Source: G963662905 sp963676725
Lineage (GTDB): Bacteria > Bacteroidota > Bacteroidia > Bacteroidales > WRLA01
Length of the DNA stretch: 64,000 nucleotides
Assembly: GCA_963676725.1 (NCBI GenBank)
Contig: OY781463.1
Coordinates: forward strand, 496,001 to 560,000
Direction: 5' to 3'
Part shown: in pieces, positions 35,090-43,904 of the stretch
Position numbering within the stretch: the first letter of the stretch is position 1
Layout of the letters: every line of letters starts with the position of its first letter
Notes under the pieces: generated by a model
Told to the model about the DNA's origin: nothing
Seen by the model: only the letters and a program-made list of their open reading frames with translations
Database searches by the model: none
Program-made: the position numbers and the translations under genes

Positions 35090-36022
35090 TTAATCAACAT
35101 CTTCATCATTAATAATGTTCAGGTAGCCTTCGTAACGTTTTGCGTGTATGTGGCCTTTTTTTACGGCTTCCTTCACGGCACATCCGGGTTCCGACCTATG
35201 GCTGCAATTATTGAAACGGCATTGCCCCAAATAGCGGAGCATCTCAGGGAAATAATGCGATATTTCTTCTTTCTTAAAATCAACTACACCAAATTCTTTG
35301 ATGCCCGGTGTGTCAATAATAAACCCTCCTGAGCTTAATGGGTGCATTTCGGCAAAAGTCGTTGTGTGTTTGCCTTTGTCATTATAAATAGAGACATCTG
35401 ATGTGCGTAAGTTGAGTTGAGGCTCAATAGCATTAATTAATGCCGATTTCCCAACGCCCGAATGTCCTGAAACCAGACTCACTTTGTTTTTTAGAAGTGC
35501 TGCAAATTCCTCAATATTTGTGCCTTTTAATGCAGAAACCAATAAGCTTTTATAGCCTGCTTGCTCGTAAATTTTCTGAAAAGTCTTGTAGCGTTCCAAT
35601 ATTTCGCCATCATAAATATCAGCTTTATTGAAAACAATAATTGCCGGGATATGATAGGCTTCCGCTGTTAATAAGAACCGATTGATAAAACCATAGGAAG
35701 TACGCGGAAAGGCCATGGTAACGATGAGTATTGCCTGATCGATATTGGCTGCAATAATATGGTAGGCTTTCGATAGATTTATTGATTTTCTGATGATATA
35801 ATTATGCCTTTCTTTAATCGATGTGATTAAAGTGTCGTCATTTACCTGTTCAATGAAAACATGATCACCTGCTGCAACGGGATTGGTGGTTCGTAAGCCC
35901 TTGGTCCTAAGTTTTCCCCGTAAACGGCATTCTTTTATTTCATTCGTGCTGGTAAGTACGGTATACCAGCTGCCGGTCGACCGCAATACTATGGCTTCAT
36001 TATGTTCTAAGGGGCTATTCAA
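35090..36022 (-). CDS. rsgA: Ribosome small-subunit GTPase RsgA
   Basis: A 310-residue circularly permuted GTPase. The OB fold is N-terminal. The G motifs appear in permuted order: NKAD (132-135, G4), then GHSGVGKS (186-193, G1), then DTPG (237-240, G3). The C-terminal zinc site uses C268, C273, H275 and C281. It checks late 30S assembly, GTP-dependent. It heads the run rsgA-CBS-D15-like-nadK. Confidence 0.97.
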   Translation of the reverse strand: MNSPLEHNEAIVLRSTGSWYTVLTSTNEIKECRLRGKLRTKGLRTTNPVAAGDHVFIEQVNDDTLITSIKERHNYIIRKSINLSKAYHIIAANIDQAILIVTMAFPRTSYGFINRFLLTAEAYHIPAIIVFNKADIYDGEILERYKTFQKIYEQAGYKSLLVSALKGTNIEEFAALLKNKVSLVSGHSGVGKSALINAIEPQLNLRTSDVSIYNDKGKHTTTFAEMHPLSSGGFIIDTPGIKEFGVVDFKKEEISHYFPEMLRYLGQCRFNNCSHRSEPGCAVKEAVKKGHIHAKRYEGYLNIINDEDVD

Positions 36023-36512
36023 AATAATTATGTTTTTTTTTCGCTATTTCAACTTTCTTCTGCAGGGCAATCCTTTGCGGAATACAACCAAATTATTCGC
36101 CTTTAATTATTGGTGTTTGATTTAGTTGTTATTTGTGCTTGTCCATATAAAATCATGCATTGCTCTGCTTGCATTTATTCCCAATCAAAAATGCTGATTC
36201 CTTTTTTCAAATATTCTGGTTTTTCTTGTCCTTTTGTTTTTTCCTTAAAAAAGATCAGATTATTATCTCTTCCAAAGGCATTAATATATCGTTCAAAGAA
36301 AAAATAAATTCAGCATTTGCATTCGTAAAAGTAGTAAAAATGCTATATTTGGTAACTAAAATAGTAAAATCGCTAAATATTGGGGACTTTTATTGTTCAT
36401 TTATAGAAGGAAAATAATTATGTAACGGTAGATGCATTCTTGTTCCGCTCAAGCTTTCATGATTTTATTATTAGCTAATATGTTTAATATTAATAATTTA
36501 ACATTGAGTACC
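36023..36512. other. Intergenic region between rsgA and the PrsW-like gene
   Basis: About 490 bases, the longest gap in the window. The left 300 bases are T-rich on the + strand and show no convincing coding frame. The right part holds the imperfect repeats and -7 box described separately. An ATG at 36419-36421 is followed at once by TAA. In-frame upstream ATGs for the PrsW gene occur at 36432 and 36480. Confidence 0.5.
36332..36383 (+). repeat. Imperfect direct repeats overlapping a -7 box (possible operator)
   Basis: TAGTAAAAATGCTATATTTGG... at 36332-36352 and TAGTAAAATCGCTAAATATTGG-like sequence at 36362-36383 share TAGTAAAA, GCTA and TTGG. Their starts are 30 bases apart, about three helical turns. 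The first copy contains TATATTTG (36344-36351), a -7 match. Could be a repressor operator; inferred. Confidence 0.4.
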
Positions 36513-37175
36513 ATGAGAATGACTGCCTTGTTCATAGCGCCTCTGTTGGCCATAATGTTTTATCTGTTTCTGAAATACAAATTTCCAAAGCAACAACATA
36601 AGGTATTGGTCTATGCTTATATTTTTGGGTTTTTAGGGATTTTATTGGTTCTCGGCGGGCAGAAAATTTTCGGATTATTGGATTTTGAAACAAGCCGCAA
36701 TATTAAAAGGGCTACCTTTTTTGCTTTTGTTGTTGTTGGTGGTTTGCAGGAGCTCGTGAAGTTTCTAATTCTTCGTTTTTATACAGTGCCAAAAGCTGTT
36801 TTTAAAGGGGCAAATGATGGGATTGTATATTCAATAATGATTGGGCTCGGGCTTTCTTCATCTTGGCTGCTTTGGGCCTATTTTTTTGGTGGTGAGCTTT
36901 ACATAAAGAACGATTATGAACTTTTTATGTATGCTCCTTCTGCTTTTATTTTTGCTATTATTATGGGCTTTTTTGTGGGGCTCGGAAAATCACGCAACAA
37001 CCGTTTTATCGATTCTATGACAGGTCTTTTGGCGGCAAGCTTTTTTCATGGATTGTTTCGCTTCACCTATATCACAAACGAATATATGCTCTCAATCCTA
37101 GCAGCATTTGCAACTGCTGTTATTGCCATACTTCTGATATTTAAAGCGATAAGTATGGGGATGAATAAGGATTAA
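36513..37175 (+). CDS. PrsW-family intramembrane protease-like protein
   Basis: A 220-residue protein with about seven membrane segments. PrsW landmarks are QELVKF (where the canonical motif is EExxK, so the first Glu is Gln), ANDGIVYSIMIGLGLSS and FFHGLFRF. PrsW-type enzymes cut anti-sigma factors; the glutamate change makes activity uncertain. I start at MRMTALFIAP, which places the first membrane segment at the N-terminus; in-frame ATGs at 36480 and 36432 would give 231 or 247 residues. Four bases overlap the carbonic anhydrase gene on the other strand. Confidence 0.75.
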   Translation: MRMTALFIAPLLAIMFYLFLKYKFPKQQHKVLVYAYIFGFLGILLVLGGQKIFGLLDFETSRNIKRATFFAFVVVGGLQELVKFLILRFYTVPKAVFKGANDGIVYSIMIGLGLSSSWLLWAYFFGGELYIKNDYELFMYAPSAFIFAIIMGFFVGLGKSRNNRFIDSMTGLLAASFFHGLFRFTYITNEYMLSILAAFATAVIAILLIFKAISMGMNKD

Positions 37176-37699
37176 TCCTCTTGATCTTCCTTGTACCAGC
37201 TTGCATACATATTATAACTACCCGAAATGCGCTTGACTTCACCTTCAAGAAGTGCTGCATCAATATCTTTAATCTTTTTTGCAGGAACTCCGGCCCAAAC
37301 CGTGCCCGATGCCACATGAGTCCCTTTTGGAATAAGTGCTCCTGCCGCAATAATAGAATTGCTCTCGATCACAGCATCATCCATGATTATCGAGCCCATT
37401 CCAATCAATACATTGTCTTTTATAGTGCAGCCATGCACAATTGCATTATGGGCAATCGACACATTATCGCCTATAGTAACAGGGGCTTTTTGGTAGGTAC
37501 AGTGAATCACCGCTCCATCCTGGATGTTCACATTATTGCCAATTTTAATATAATGAACATCGCCCCGAACAACCGCATTAAACCAAATGCTGCAATCATC
37601 GCCGATGCTTACTTCGCCAACAACAGTAGCGTTATCTGCCAAAAAAACATTCTTTCCGAAAACGGGGCTGAATCCCCTTACTGTTTTAATTAATGCCAT
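37172..37699 (-). CDS. Gamma-class carbonic anhydrase-like hexapeptide protein
   Basis: A 175-residue left-handed beta-helix protein. Zinc-ligand positions fit H66 (VIHC), H84 and H89 (SIAHNAIVHG), and R45/D47 (VVRGDVHY) match the trimer salt bridge. This is the YrdA/CaiE/PaaY branch of gamma-carbonic anhydrases; many members lack strong carbonic anhydrase activity. nadB starts five bases upstream on the same strand, so they may be co-transcribed. Confidence 0.88.
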   Translation of the reverse strand: MALIKTVRGFSPVFGKNVFLADNATVVGEVSIGDDCSIWFNAVVRGDVHYIKIGNNVNIQDGAVIHCTYQKAPVTIGDNVSIAHNAIVHGCTIKDNVLIGMGSIIMDDAVIESNSIIAAGALIPKGTHVASGTVWAGVPAKKIKDIDAALLEGEVKRISGSYNMYASWYKEDQED

Positions 37700-37703
37700 A
37701 TAA

Positions 37704-39284
37704 TTAGAATTTTTTTAATTTTCTTGGGTAATCAATCGAATAGTGTAAGCCAATGCTCTCTTTTCTGTTCATGGCCGATTTGATGATAAGGTAAGCCACA
37801 TTGATCATATTTCTTAGTTCGCATATGCGTGTTGTCACGATTGATTCATTATATAAATCCTCAGTTTCCCGATAAATAATTTCCAATCGGTCCAATGCTC
37901 TTTGCAAACGAAGGTTTGAGCGTACAATGCCAACATAATTCGACATTAGTAATTGTAATTCTTTGAGGGACTGTGTAATAAGGATCATTTCCTCATTCAT
38001 TACCATGCCTTCTGAATCCCAGTCGGGAATGGCATTGCAATATTCGATTTCGTTTAATTTATTGCTAGCATCCACTGCTGCCCGATGGGCAAAAACAACA
38101 GATTCAAGCAGGGAGTTTGAGGCCAACCTATTGGCGCCATGAAGCCCAGTTGAGGCGCATTCCCCACAAGCATAAAGGTTTTTTATGGAAGTTTTTCCAT
38201 CAGTATCTGTTTTTATTCCGCCACAAATATAGTGTGCTGCGGGTACTACGGGAATCAAATCTTTTGAAATATCAATACCGATTGTTAGGCATTTGGCATA
38301 AACTGTAGGAAAGCTATTGATGAGATCGTTTTTCCCTAGATGGCGACAATCAAGGCAAACATACTCTTCGCCTCTGATTTTCATTTCATTATCGATGGCT
38401 CTTGCAACAATATCCCGAGGAGCTAGTGAGAGGCGCTTGTCATATTTTTGCATAAATTCCTGCCCATCAATTGTTTTTAAGATAGCGCCAAAACCCCTAA
38501 GTGCCTCAGTAATCAGGAAAGAGGGTTTTTCGCCCGGATTATACAGTGATGTTGGGTGAAATTGCATAAATTCCATATTCTCAATAATTCCCTTTGCGCG
38601 ATAGGTCATCGCAACACCATCGCCTGTTGCCGGAGCTGGGTTTGTTGTTGTGTTATATACATTTCCGGCTCCACCTGTTGCCAACATTGTAGTTTTTGCC
38701 AATATTGTAAAGGTGGATTTTGTATCCGGATCAAGTACATATGCTCCATAGCAGCAAATGTCTGTTTTTCCACGGCTTAGCTTTTGCCCAAGATGGTGCT
38801 GTGTAAGCAGGTCCAAAGCAACACAATGTTCGTAAAGATTGATATTGGGATGGCTTTTTATTTTTTCCAATAAAGCACGTTCAATTTCGAAACCTGTATT
38901 GTCTTTATGGTGTAAAACCCTCGATTCTGAGTGTCCTCCTTCTTTTCCGAGAGAAAATTTTCCGTTTTTGTCTTTATCGAAGTTTGTGCCCCAACTAATC
39001 AGTTCTTTGATTCGCTCCGTGGATTCTGTGATACAAACGCGCACAGCTTTTTCATCGTTCAGGAAATCGCCGGCAATAAGCGTGTCTTTGATGTGTTTTT
39101 CGTAAGTGTCTGGGGTGTACATTACTGCTGCAATCCCACCCTGAGCATAACGTGTTGCCGTATCGTCTGCTTTATTTTTCGTAACAATCAGCACTTTGCC
39201 TTTCTCTGCCACTTTAAGGGCATAGCTCAATCCGGCAATGCCTGAGCCAATAATGAGGAAATCAGTTTTAATACGCATCGACAA
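37704..39284 (-). CDS. nadB: L-aspartate oxidase
   Basis: A 526-residue flavoprotein. The FAD dinucleotide motif GSGIAGLSYAL is at 12-22, TRYAQGGIAAV near 44, MEFMQFHPT near 240, and the C-terminal FAD contact GLHGANRLASNSLLE near 385-400. It oxidises L-aspartate to iminoaspartate, the first step of de novo NAD synthesis; nadA and nadC are not in the window. The family is shared with succinate dehydrogenase, but the sequence around the active site and its length favour NadB. Confidence 0.93.
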   Translation of the reverse strand: MSMRIKTDFLIIGSGIAGLSYALKVAEKGKVLIVTKNKADDTATRYAQGGIAAVMYTPDTYEKHIKDTLIAGDFLNDEKAVRVCITESTERIKELISWGTNFDKDKNGKFSLGKEGGHSESRVLHHKDNTGFEIERALLEKIKSHPNINLYEHCVALDLLTQHHLGQKLSRGKTDICCYGAYVLDPDTKSTFTILAKTTMLATGGAGNVYNTTTNPAPATGDGVAMTYRAKGIIENMEFMQFHPTSLYNPGEKPSFLITEALRGFGAILKTIDGQEFMQKYDKRLSLAPRDIVARAIDNEMKIRGEEYVCLDCRHLGKNDLINSFPTVYAKCLTIGIDISKDLIPVVPAAHYICGGIKTDTDGKTSIKNLYACGECASTGLHGANRLASNSLLESVVFAHRAAVDASNKLNEIEYCNAIPDWDSEGMVMNEEMILITQSLKELQLLMSNYVGIVRSNLRLQRALDRLEIIYRETEDLYNESIVTTRICELRNMINVAYLIIKSAMNRKESIGLHYSIDYPRKLKKF

Positions 39285-39325
39285 AATATTTAATGCAAAA
39301 TTAATCTATGTGGGAATATAAGAGG

Positions 39326-40102
39326 CTAATGTTCCAGTTTTTTTGCCTCTTCCCAAAAAACATCCATTTCTGTCAGGCTTAAATCGGCCAGTTTTTTTCC
39401 TTGTCCTTTAATTTTTTGCTCCATATATTGAAAACGGCCTTTAAATTTTTTGTTCGTTTTTTCTAGGGCATCTTCGGGATTTACATCAATAAAACGTGAA
39501 TAATTCACTAAGGCAAAAAGAAGATCGCCAAATTCCTGTTCTGTTTTTTCGTGTGATTCTCCGCTATCTACTTCCTGTTTTAGTTCATCCAACTCTTCCA
39601 GTACTTTATCCCAAACCTGCCCTTTATTATCCCAGTCAAAACCAACTCCTGATGCTTTTTCCTGCATTCGATAGGCTTTAACCAAGGGGGGCATGGATTG
39701 TGGAACTCCTTCTAATACAGATTTTTTTCCTTCTTTATCGAGCTTTATTTTTTCCCAATTATCTTTTACTTCTTTGGCATCAACTACTGTTGTGCCTCCA
39801 TATATATGTGGGTGCCGCTTAATGAGCTTCTCGCAAATGCCATTTAAAACATCTGTTATGGTAAATGATTTTTTTTCACTGGCAATACGGGAATAAAATA
39901 CAAGGTGCAACATCAGGTCGCCCAATTCTTGCTGTACATCCTTCATGTCGCCATTGATAATTGCATCGGAAAGCTCGTAGGTTTCTTCAATGGTCAGGTA
40001 TCTTAGACTCTCAATGGTTTGTTTTTTATCCCATGGGCAGCCTTCGCGCAGCTCGTCCATAATTGTCAATAAGCGGTCAAATGCTTTTAGCTCTTCTTTC
40101 AT
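39326..40102 (-). CDS. mazG: Nucleoside triphosphate pyrophosphohydrolase MazG
   Basis: A 258-residue two-domain MazG. The N-terminal domain carries LREGCPWDKKQTIESLRYLTIEE-type sequence (about 17-39), EETYELSDAI and ELGDLMLHLVF; the C-terminal domain repeats the EExxE pattern (LEELDELKQEV and EFGDLLFALVNY). It removes pyrophosphate from non-canonical or excess NTPs. It has no toxin partner. nadB lies 41 bases downstream. Confidence 0.95.
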   Translation of the reverse strand: MKEELKAFDRLLTIMDELREGCPWDKKQTIESLRYLTIEETYELSDAIINGDMKDVQQELGDLMLHLVFYSRIASEKKSFTITDVLNGICEKLIKRHPHIYGGTTVVDAKEVKDNWEKIKLDKEGKKSVLEGVPQSMPPLVKAYRMQEKASGVGFDWDNKGQVWDKVLEELDELKQEVDSGESHEKTEQEFGDLLFALVNYSRFIDVNPEDALEKTNKKFKGRFQYMEQKIKGQGKKLADLSLTEMDVFWEEAKKLEH

Positions 40103-40214
40103 AGGTTTGTGTTTGTCTTTATTCTGCTTTTGCTGATGTAGGATGATTTAATAAATACCTTCAAAAACAAATAGTTAAAGCCGTTATTTTCAATAATTGT
40201 GAATTATTCTGAGA

Positions 40215-40222
40215 CAAAAGTA
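40215..40222 (-). promoter_or_regulatory. Candidate -7 element for mazG
   Basis: CAAAAGTA reads TACTTTTG on the - strand, 112 bases before the mazG ATG. No -33 match. Weak. Confidence 0.3.
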
Positions 40223-40311
40223 CATCAATTCATACATATATACCCTGTCTTGTTCGGTCAACGAATGATGGTGGATTTAATAAAAATGCGTTTTTCGGCT
40301 TTTTTTATTCT

Positions 40312-40344
40312 TATTTTTGCCGGCGAAGCAGCTGTTGTGCCGGC
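40312..40344 (+). promoter_or_regulatory. -7 box flanked by paired GCCGGC sites
   Basis: TATTTTTG (40312-40319) is a -7 match for the PagL-like gene. Two GCCGGC palindromes lie at 40319-40324 and 40339-40344, 20 bases apart, covering the predicted start site near 40326. This is a GC-rich pair in AT-rich surroundings and may be an operator (inference). Confidence 0.4.
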
Positions 40345-40364
40345 TTTAAGTCCGTGATTTTTTT

Positions 40365-41498
40365 ATGAGAAGAGAACCATTTAATCGTTTTTTTTTGTTG
40401 ATATTGTTTGTGCTTAGCAGTCTTTCGTTTGCTATGGCATCAAATCCCCTAGTCCCCCAAAAAGACAGCCTTGTTTCTCCCTCATGGAGCCTTGGTATTA
40501 AGTCGCAGTATGGTTTTATCATCAGTCATCATAAAGAAATGCAGGTGTTTACAAATCATCACTTCCCTGTTTTTCAGATCGAAATAGCCCGATCTTCAAC
40601 AGGTCGTAGAGCTTGGCAGCAGCAGTATAATTATCCGCATATCGGTTTGTCGTATTTGTATTCGCCGTTGGGCAATAGCCCGATATTGGGTGATGTCCAT
40701 GCGCTTTATCCTTTTATTGATTTTCCTTTGTCGGGAAACCATAAAAGCGGTCTGGTGCTGCGGTTTGGAGGAGGTTTATCATATTTTGAGAAATGTTTCG
40801 ACCGGCTTGATAACTATAAAAACTCTGCAATTGGCTCACATATTAATTCCGTTGTTGATTTTGAACTGATGTATTCTGCTGCTTTTGATAATGGCTTGAG
40901 GTTAAAAACCGGAATGGCCTTTACTCATTTTAGCAATGGTAGCTCAAAAATGCCAAATTTTGGTATTAATGTGCTCACTGCAGGTGTTTCTGTAGCATAT
41001 AACTTTATTAATAAGGTTGAAATGCATGAGGCTGCTCAGATTGAAGATCCCAAAAAAGGTTTATTTGAGTTTTATACCCTTGCATATGCCGGGAAAAAAG
41101 AAATTCAACCGGTTGACGGGCCACAATATTTGATTGCTAATATGGGCTTTAATGCCCTCTACTACTACAGGGATACGCGAAAATTGGGTGTCGGTCTTGA
41201 TTTTGTTTATGATGATTCTGATGTGGAATTGTTAAGGCGTGAGGGTAAAGTGTTGGAATATAGGTATCAATATATCAAGCCCGGCATCAAGGCGATGCAT
41301 GAATGGCAGATCAGCCGTTTTAGCATTTCATTGCAATTTGGTGTGTATTTATATCAGGAAGAAAATTCTGATGGGATTTTTTATGATGTTGTCGCACTCA
41401 ATTATTTGGTGGGGAAGCATTTTCTTCTCAATATTTCATTAAAGTCACATTTTGCCAAGGCCGATTGTGTTGGGTTAGGTTTAGGGTTTAAATTATGA
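40365..41498 (+). CDS. PagL/acyloxyacyl hydrolase-like outer-membrane protein
   Basis: A 377-residue exported protein, signal peptide about 1-25. A beta-barrel with the PagL-family active-site pattern FTHFSNGSSKMPNFGIN (about 187-202) gives H188 and S190 as catalytic candidates. PagL-type enzymes remove the 3-O acyl chain of lipid A. The protein is about twice PagL's length, and other acyloxyacyl hydrolase-like proteins in Bacteroidota share this size. The stop overlaps the DUF2807 lipoprotein start by four bases (ATGA), so the two are coupled. Confidence 0.8.
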   Translation: MRREPFNRFFLLILFVLSSLSFAMASNPLVPQKDSLVSPSWSLGIKSQYGFIISHHKEMQVFTNHHFPVFQIEIARSSTGRRAWQQQYNYPHIGLSYLYSPLGNSPILGDVHALYPFIDFPLSGNHKSGLVLRFGGGLSYFEKCFDRLDNYKNSAIGSHINSVVDFELMYSAAFDNGLRLKTGMAFTHFSNGSSKMPNFGINVLTAGVSVAYNFINKVEMHEAAQIEDPKKGLFEFYTLAYAGKKEIQPVDGPQYLIANMGFNALYYYRDTRKLGVGLDFVYDDSDVELLRREGKVLEYRYQYIKPGIKAMHEWQISRFSISLQFGVYLYQEENSDGIFYDVVALNYLVGKHFLLNISLKSHFAKADCVGLGLGFKL

Positions 41499-42238
41499 AA
41501 AGCAGAACGTATCTGATTATCGCTTCCTTATTCTTGCTTGCCGCATTTTTTCAGGCTTGCAATAAAACAAACAATTGCCTGAAAAGCCAGGGGAATATAA
41601 TTGTTGAGAGCAGAAGTCTGCCTTCTTTTCATAGAATCTCAATGTTTGATAATATTGATGTGATTATTGTTCCTTCTTCCCTTGATTTATTGGAAGTTAA
41701 GGGCGGTGAAAATATTATCGACGGCATTGTCACTGAGGTGGAAAATGGTGTTTTGAGCATTCGAAATGAGAATAAATGCAATTGGTTGCGCGATCTCAAT
41801 GCACTGCTTGAGGTTTATATCTATACCGATAGTGTCGAAAATGTTCAGTATAATTCAACGGGGATTTTGCGTACGCATCAACAAACAAAATTTGATAGCC
41901 TGCAGATTGATATTTGGAATGGTGCCGGCAGTATATATATGGATGTGATGGCTAATGAGCTGATCCTGAAACAGCATTCCGGAGCTGTTGATGTGCATTT
42001 TAAAGGCATGGCAGAACGCCTTAGTATTTTTAGTGCATCATACGGGCCTTTTCTTTGTGATTCCTTGATTGTTAATACTGTTTCTGTAGTGCAGTCAAGT
42101 ACGAACGATTGCTCTGTTCAGGCTGAATACAAACTCAATGTGGATATTAGCGGGAAAGGCAATGTATATTATCGTGGTGAGCCGGAAATATTAGTTTGGG
42201 AATCGTCGGGAGAAGGGAAGTTATACCACTTAAATTAA
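41495..42238 (+). CDS. DUF2807 (head GIN domain) lipoprotein
   Basis: A 247-residue lipoprotein: hydrophobic leader and lipobox ending AC at C22. The mature part is the right-handed beta-helix-like DUF2807 domain, recognisable from LPSFHRISMFDNIDVIIVP (about 43-61) and DLLEVKGGENIIDGIVTEVE. Its function is unknown, perhaps adhesive or structural. The start overlaps the PagL-like stop and the gene ends before a bidirectional terminator. Confidence 0.82.
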   Translation: MKSRTYLIIASLFLLAAFFQACNKTNNCLKSQGNIIVESRSLPSFHRISMFDNIDVIIVPSSLDLLEVKGGENIIDGIVTEVENGVLSIRNENKCNWLRDLNALLEVYIYTDSVENVQYNSTGILRTHQQTKFDSLQIDIWNGAGSIYMDVMANELILKQHSGAVDVHFKGMAERLSIFSASYGPFLCDSLIVNTVSVVQSSTNDCSVQAEYKLNVDISGKGNVYYRGEPEILVWESSGEGKLYHLN

Positions 42239-42254
42239 AAAGAGAATACTGCAC

Positions 42255-42291
42255 AAAAAAAACCGTCAAATTAGATCTGACGGTTTTTTTT
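42255..42291. terminator. Bidirectional terminator between DUF2807 and proS
   Basis: ACCGTCA with its preceding A-run (42255-42268) pairs with TGACGGT and its T-run (42278-42291), a 14-pair stem with a nine-base loop. It serves both convergent genes. Confidence 0.9.
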
Positions 42292-42307
42292 TGAACATTT
42301 TATGGGC

Positions 42308-43780
42308 TTAATATGCTCGTGCAAACAAAACACGTTGGTTGGAGGCTTTGCCGGAATAAACACAGCTGCCTTCTTCCATAATGCCATCCATAGGGATTGC
42401 CCTGATGGTCGCTTTGGTTTCTGTTTTGATTTTTTCTTCCGTTTCGGCGGTTCCATCCCAATGGGCAAGAATAAATCCTCCTTTTTCGATCTGCACCTTA
42501 AATTCCTCCCAGCTGTCTACTTTGAAGGTGTTTTCTTCGCGGAATTTCAGCGCCTTTTTATAAAGGTTTTCTTGAATTTCTTCAAGGAGTGAAGCTGCTT
42601 TATCAACAGCCTGATCTATTGGGATGATTTCTTTTTCGAGTGTATCGCGACGGGCAATTTCAATAGTGCCGTTTTCAATATCTCTTGGCCCTAAGGCAAA
42701 ACGAACCGGTACCCCTTTAAATTCATATTCGTTAAATTTCCAACCGGGTTTGTAGGTGTCGCGATCATCAAATTTCACAGAGATTCCTTTCGCTTGCAGT
42801 TCCTCTTTAATCTTATTGGCTGTTTCAGAAATTTGTTCGAGTTGTTCTGCTTTGCGATAAATTGGGATAATCACAACCTGTGTTGGTGCTAATTTGGGAG
42901 GCAGCACAAGACCGTGGTCGTCGGAATGGGTCATAATAAGAGCTCCCATCAAACGTGTAGAAACACCCCATGAAGTAGCCCAAACATATTCCAGTTTATT
43001 TTCTTTGCTCAGGAATTTCACATCAAAAGCTTTGGCGAAATTTTGTCCCAGGAAGTGACTCGTACCTGCCTGCAATGCTTTTCCATCCTGCATTAAGGCT
43101 TCAATGCAAAAAGTTTCCAAGGCTCCGGCAAAGCGTTCGTTTGGCGATTTTGTTCCTTTATGCACGGGAATGGCCATATATTTTTCAGCAAAATCAGCAT
43201 AAACATCCAGGATTTTTCTTGTTTCTACAAGTGCTTCCTCTTTTGTTTCGTGAGCCGTATGTCCTTCCTGCCACAAAAATTCGGCAGTACGCAAAAACAA
43301 ACGAGTACGCATTTCCCAACGAACTACATTTGCCCATTGATTAATGAGTAGAGGTAGATCACGATAACTCTGAATCCATTTTTTATAGGTATCCCAAATA
43401 ATGGTTTCTGATGTCGGGCGCACAATCAATTCTTCTTCTAATTTGGCATCAGGATCCACAACGACTCCTTCGCCATTTTCATCGTTTTTTAAGCGATAAT
43501 GTGTAACAACAGCGCATTCTTTGGCAAATCCTTCTACATGGGCAGCTTCTTTGCTAAAAAATGATTTAGGAATAAAAAGCGGAAAATAAGCATTCACATG
43601 ACCTGTGTCTTTAAACTTTTTATCAAGGATTGCCTGCATGCTTTCCCATATCGCATAGCCGTAAGGCTTAATAACCATACAACCTCTCACAGCAGAGTTT
43701 TCAGCTAAATCTGCTTTTATCACCAGCTCGTTATACCACTGCGCATAATTATCAGCTCTTGTTGGAAAATTTTTCGCCAT
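42308..43780 (-). CDS. proS: Prolyl-tRNA synthetase (archaeal/eukaryote-like type)
   Basis: A 490-residue class II synthetase of the short ProS type without an editing insert. The N-terminus MAKNFPTRADNYAQWYNELV, IRPTSETIIWDTYKKWIQSY (motif 2 area), RTAEFLWQEGHTAH, LQAGTSHFLGQNFAKAF, MTHSDDHGLVLPPKLAPTQV and the C-terminal anticodon domain are all present. It charges tRNA-Pro. The long upstream frame gives 64 extra residues unlike the family, so I use the internal ATG at 43780. A good promoter lies upstream. Confidence 0.96.
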   Translation of the reverse strand: MAKNFPTRADNYAQWYNELVIKADLAENSAVRGCMVIKPYGYAIWESMQAILDKKFKDTGHVNAYFPLFIPKSFFSKEAAHVEGFAKECAVVTHYRLKNDENGEGVVVDPDAKLEEELIVRPTSETIIWDTYKKWIQSYRDLPLLINQWANVVRWEMRTRLFLRTAEFLWQEGHTAHETKEEALVETRKILDVYADFAEKYMAIPVHKGTKSPNERFAGALETFCIEALMQDGKALQAGTSHFLGQNFAKAFDVKFLSKENKLEYVWATSWGVSTRLMGALIMTHSDDHGLVLPPKLAPTQVVIIPIYRKAEQLEQISETANKIKEELQAKGISVKFDDRDTYKPGWKFNEYEFKGVPVRFALGPRDIENGTIEIARRDTLEKEIIPIDQAVDKAASLLEEIQENLYKKALKFREENTFKVDSWEEFKVQIEKGGFILAHWDGTAETEEKIKTETKATIRAIPMDGIMEEGSCVYSGKASNQRVLFARAY

Positions 43781-43840
43781 ATTAAATAATGGTATGATAT
43801 TTGGATTAAAATAAGGGCGTATTTCACCCTTTGTATCGGG

Positions 43841-43873
43841 CAAAAATACTAAGAAACATTGAAAGTTAACAAA
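43841..43873 (-). promoter_or_regulatory. proS promoter (TTTG-N21-TATTTTTG)
   Basis: On the - strand TTTG (43870-43873) is followed after 21 bases by TATTTTTG (43841-43848). The -7 box is perfect and the spacing is within the usual 19-21. It lies 60 bases before the proS start and supports the shorter start. Confidence 0.7.
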
Positions 43874-43893
43874 CGTTACTGAACTAAATAAAT

Positions 43894-43899
43894 AGGAGG
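43894..43899 (+). promoter_or_regulatory. Strong Shine-Dalgarno of the low-complexity lipoprotein
   Basis: AGGAGG, five bases before the ATG at 43905. It decides this start and is one of only two full matches noted in the window. Confidence 0.8.
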
Positions 43900-43904
43900 T
43901 TACC

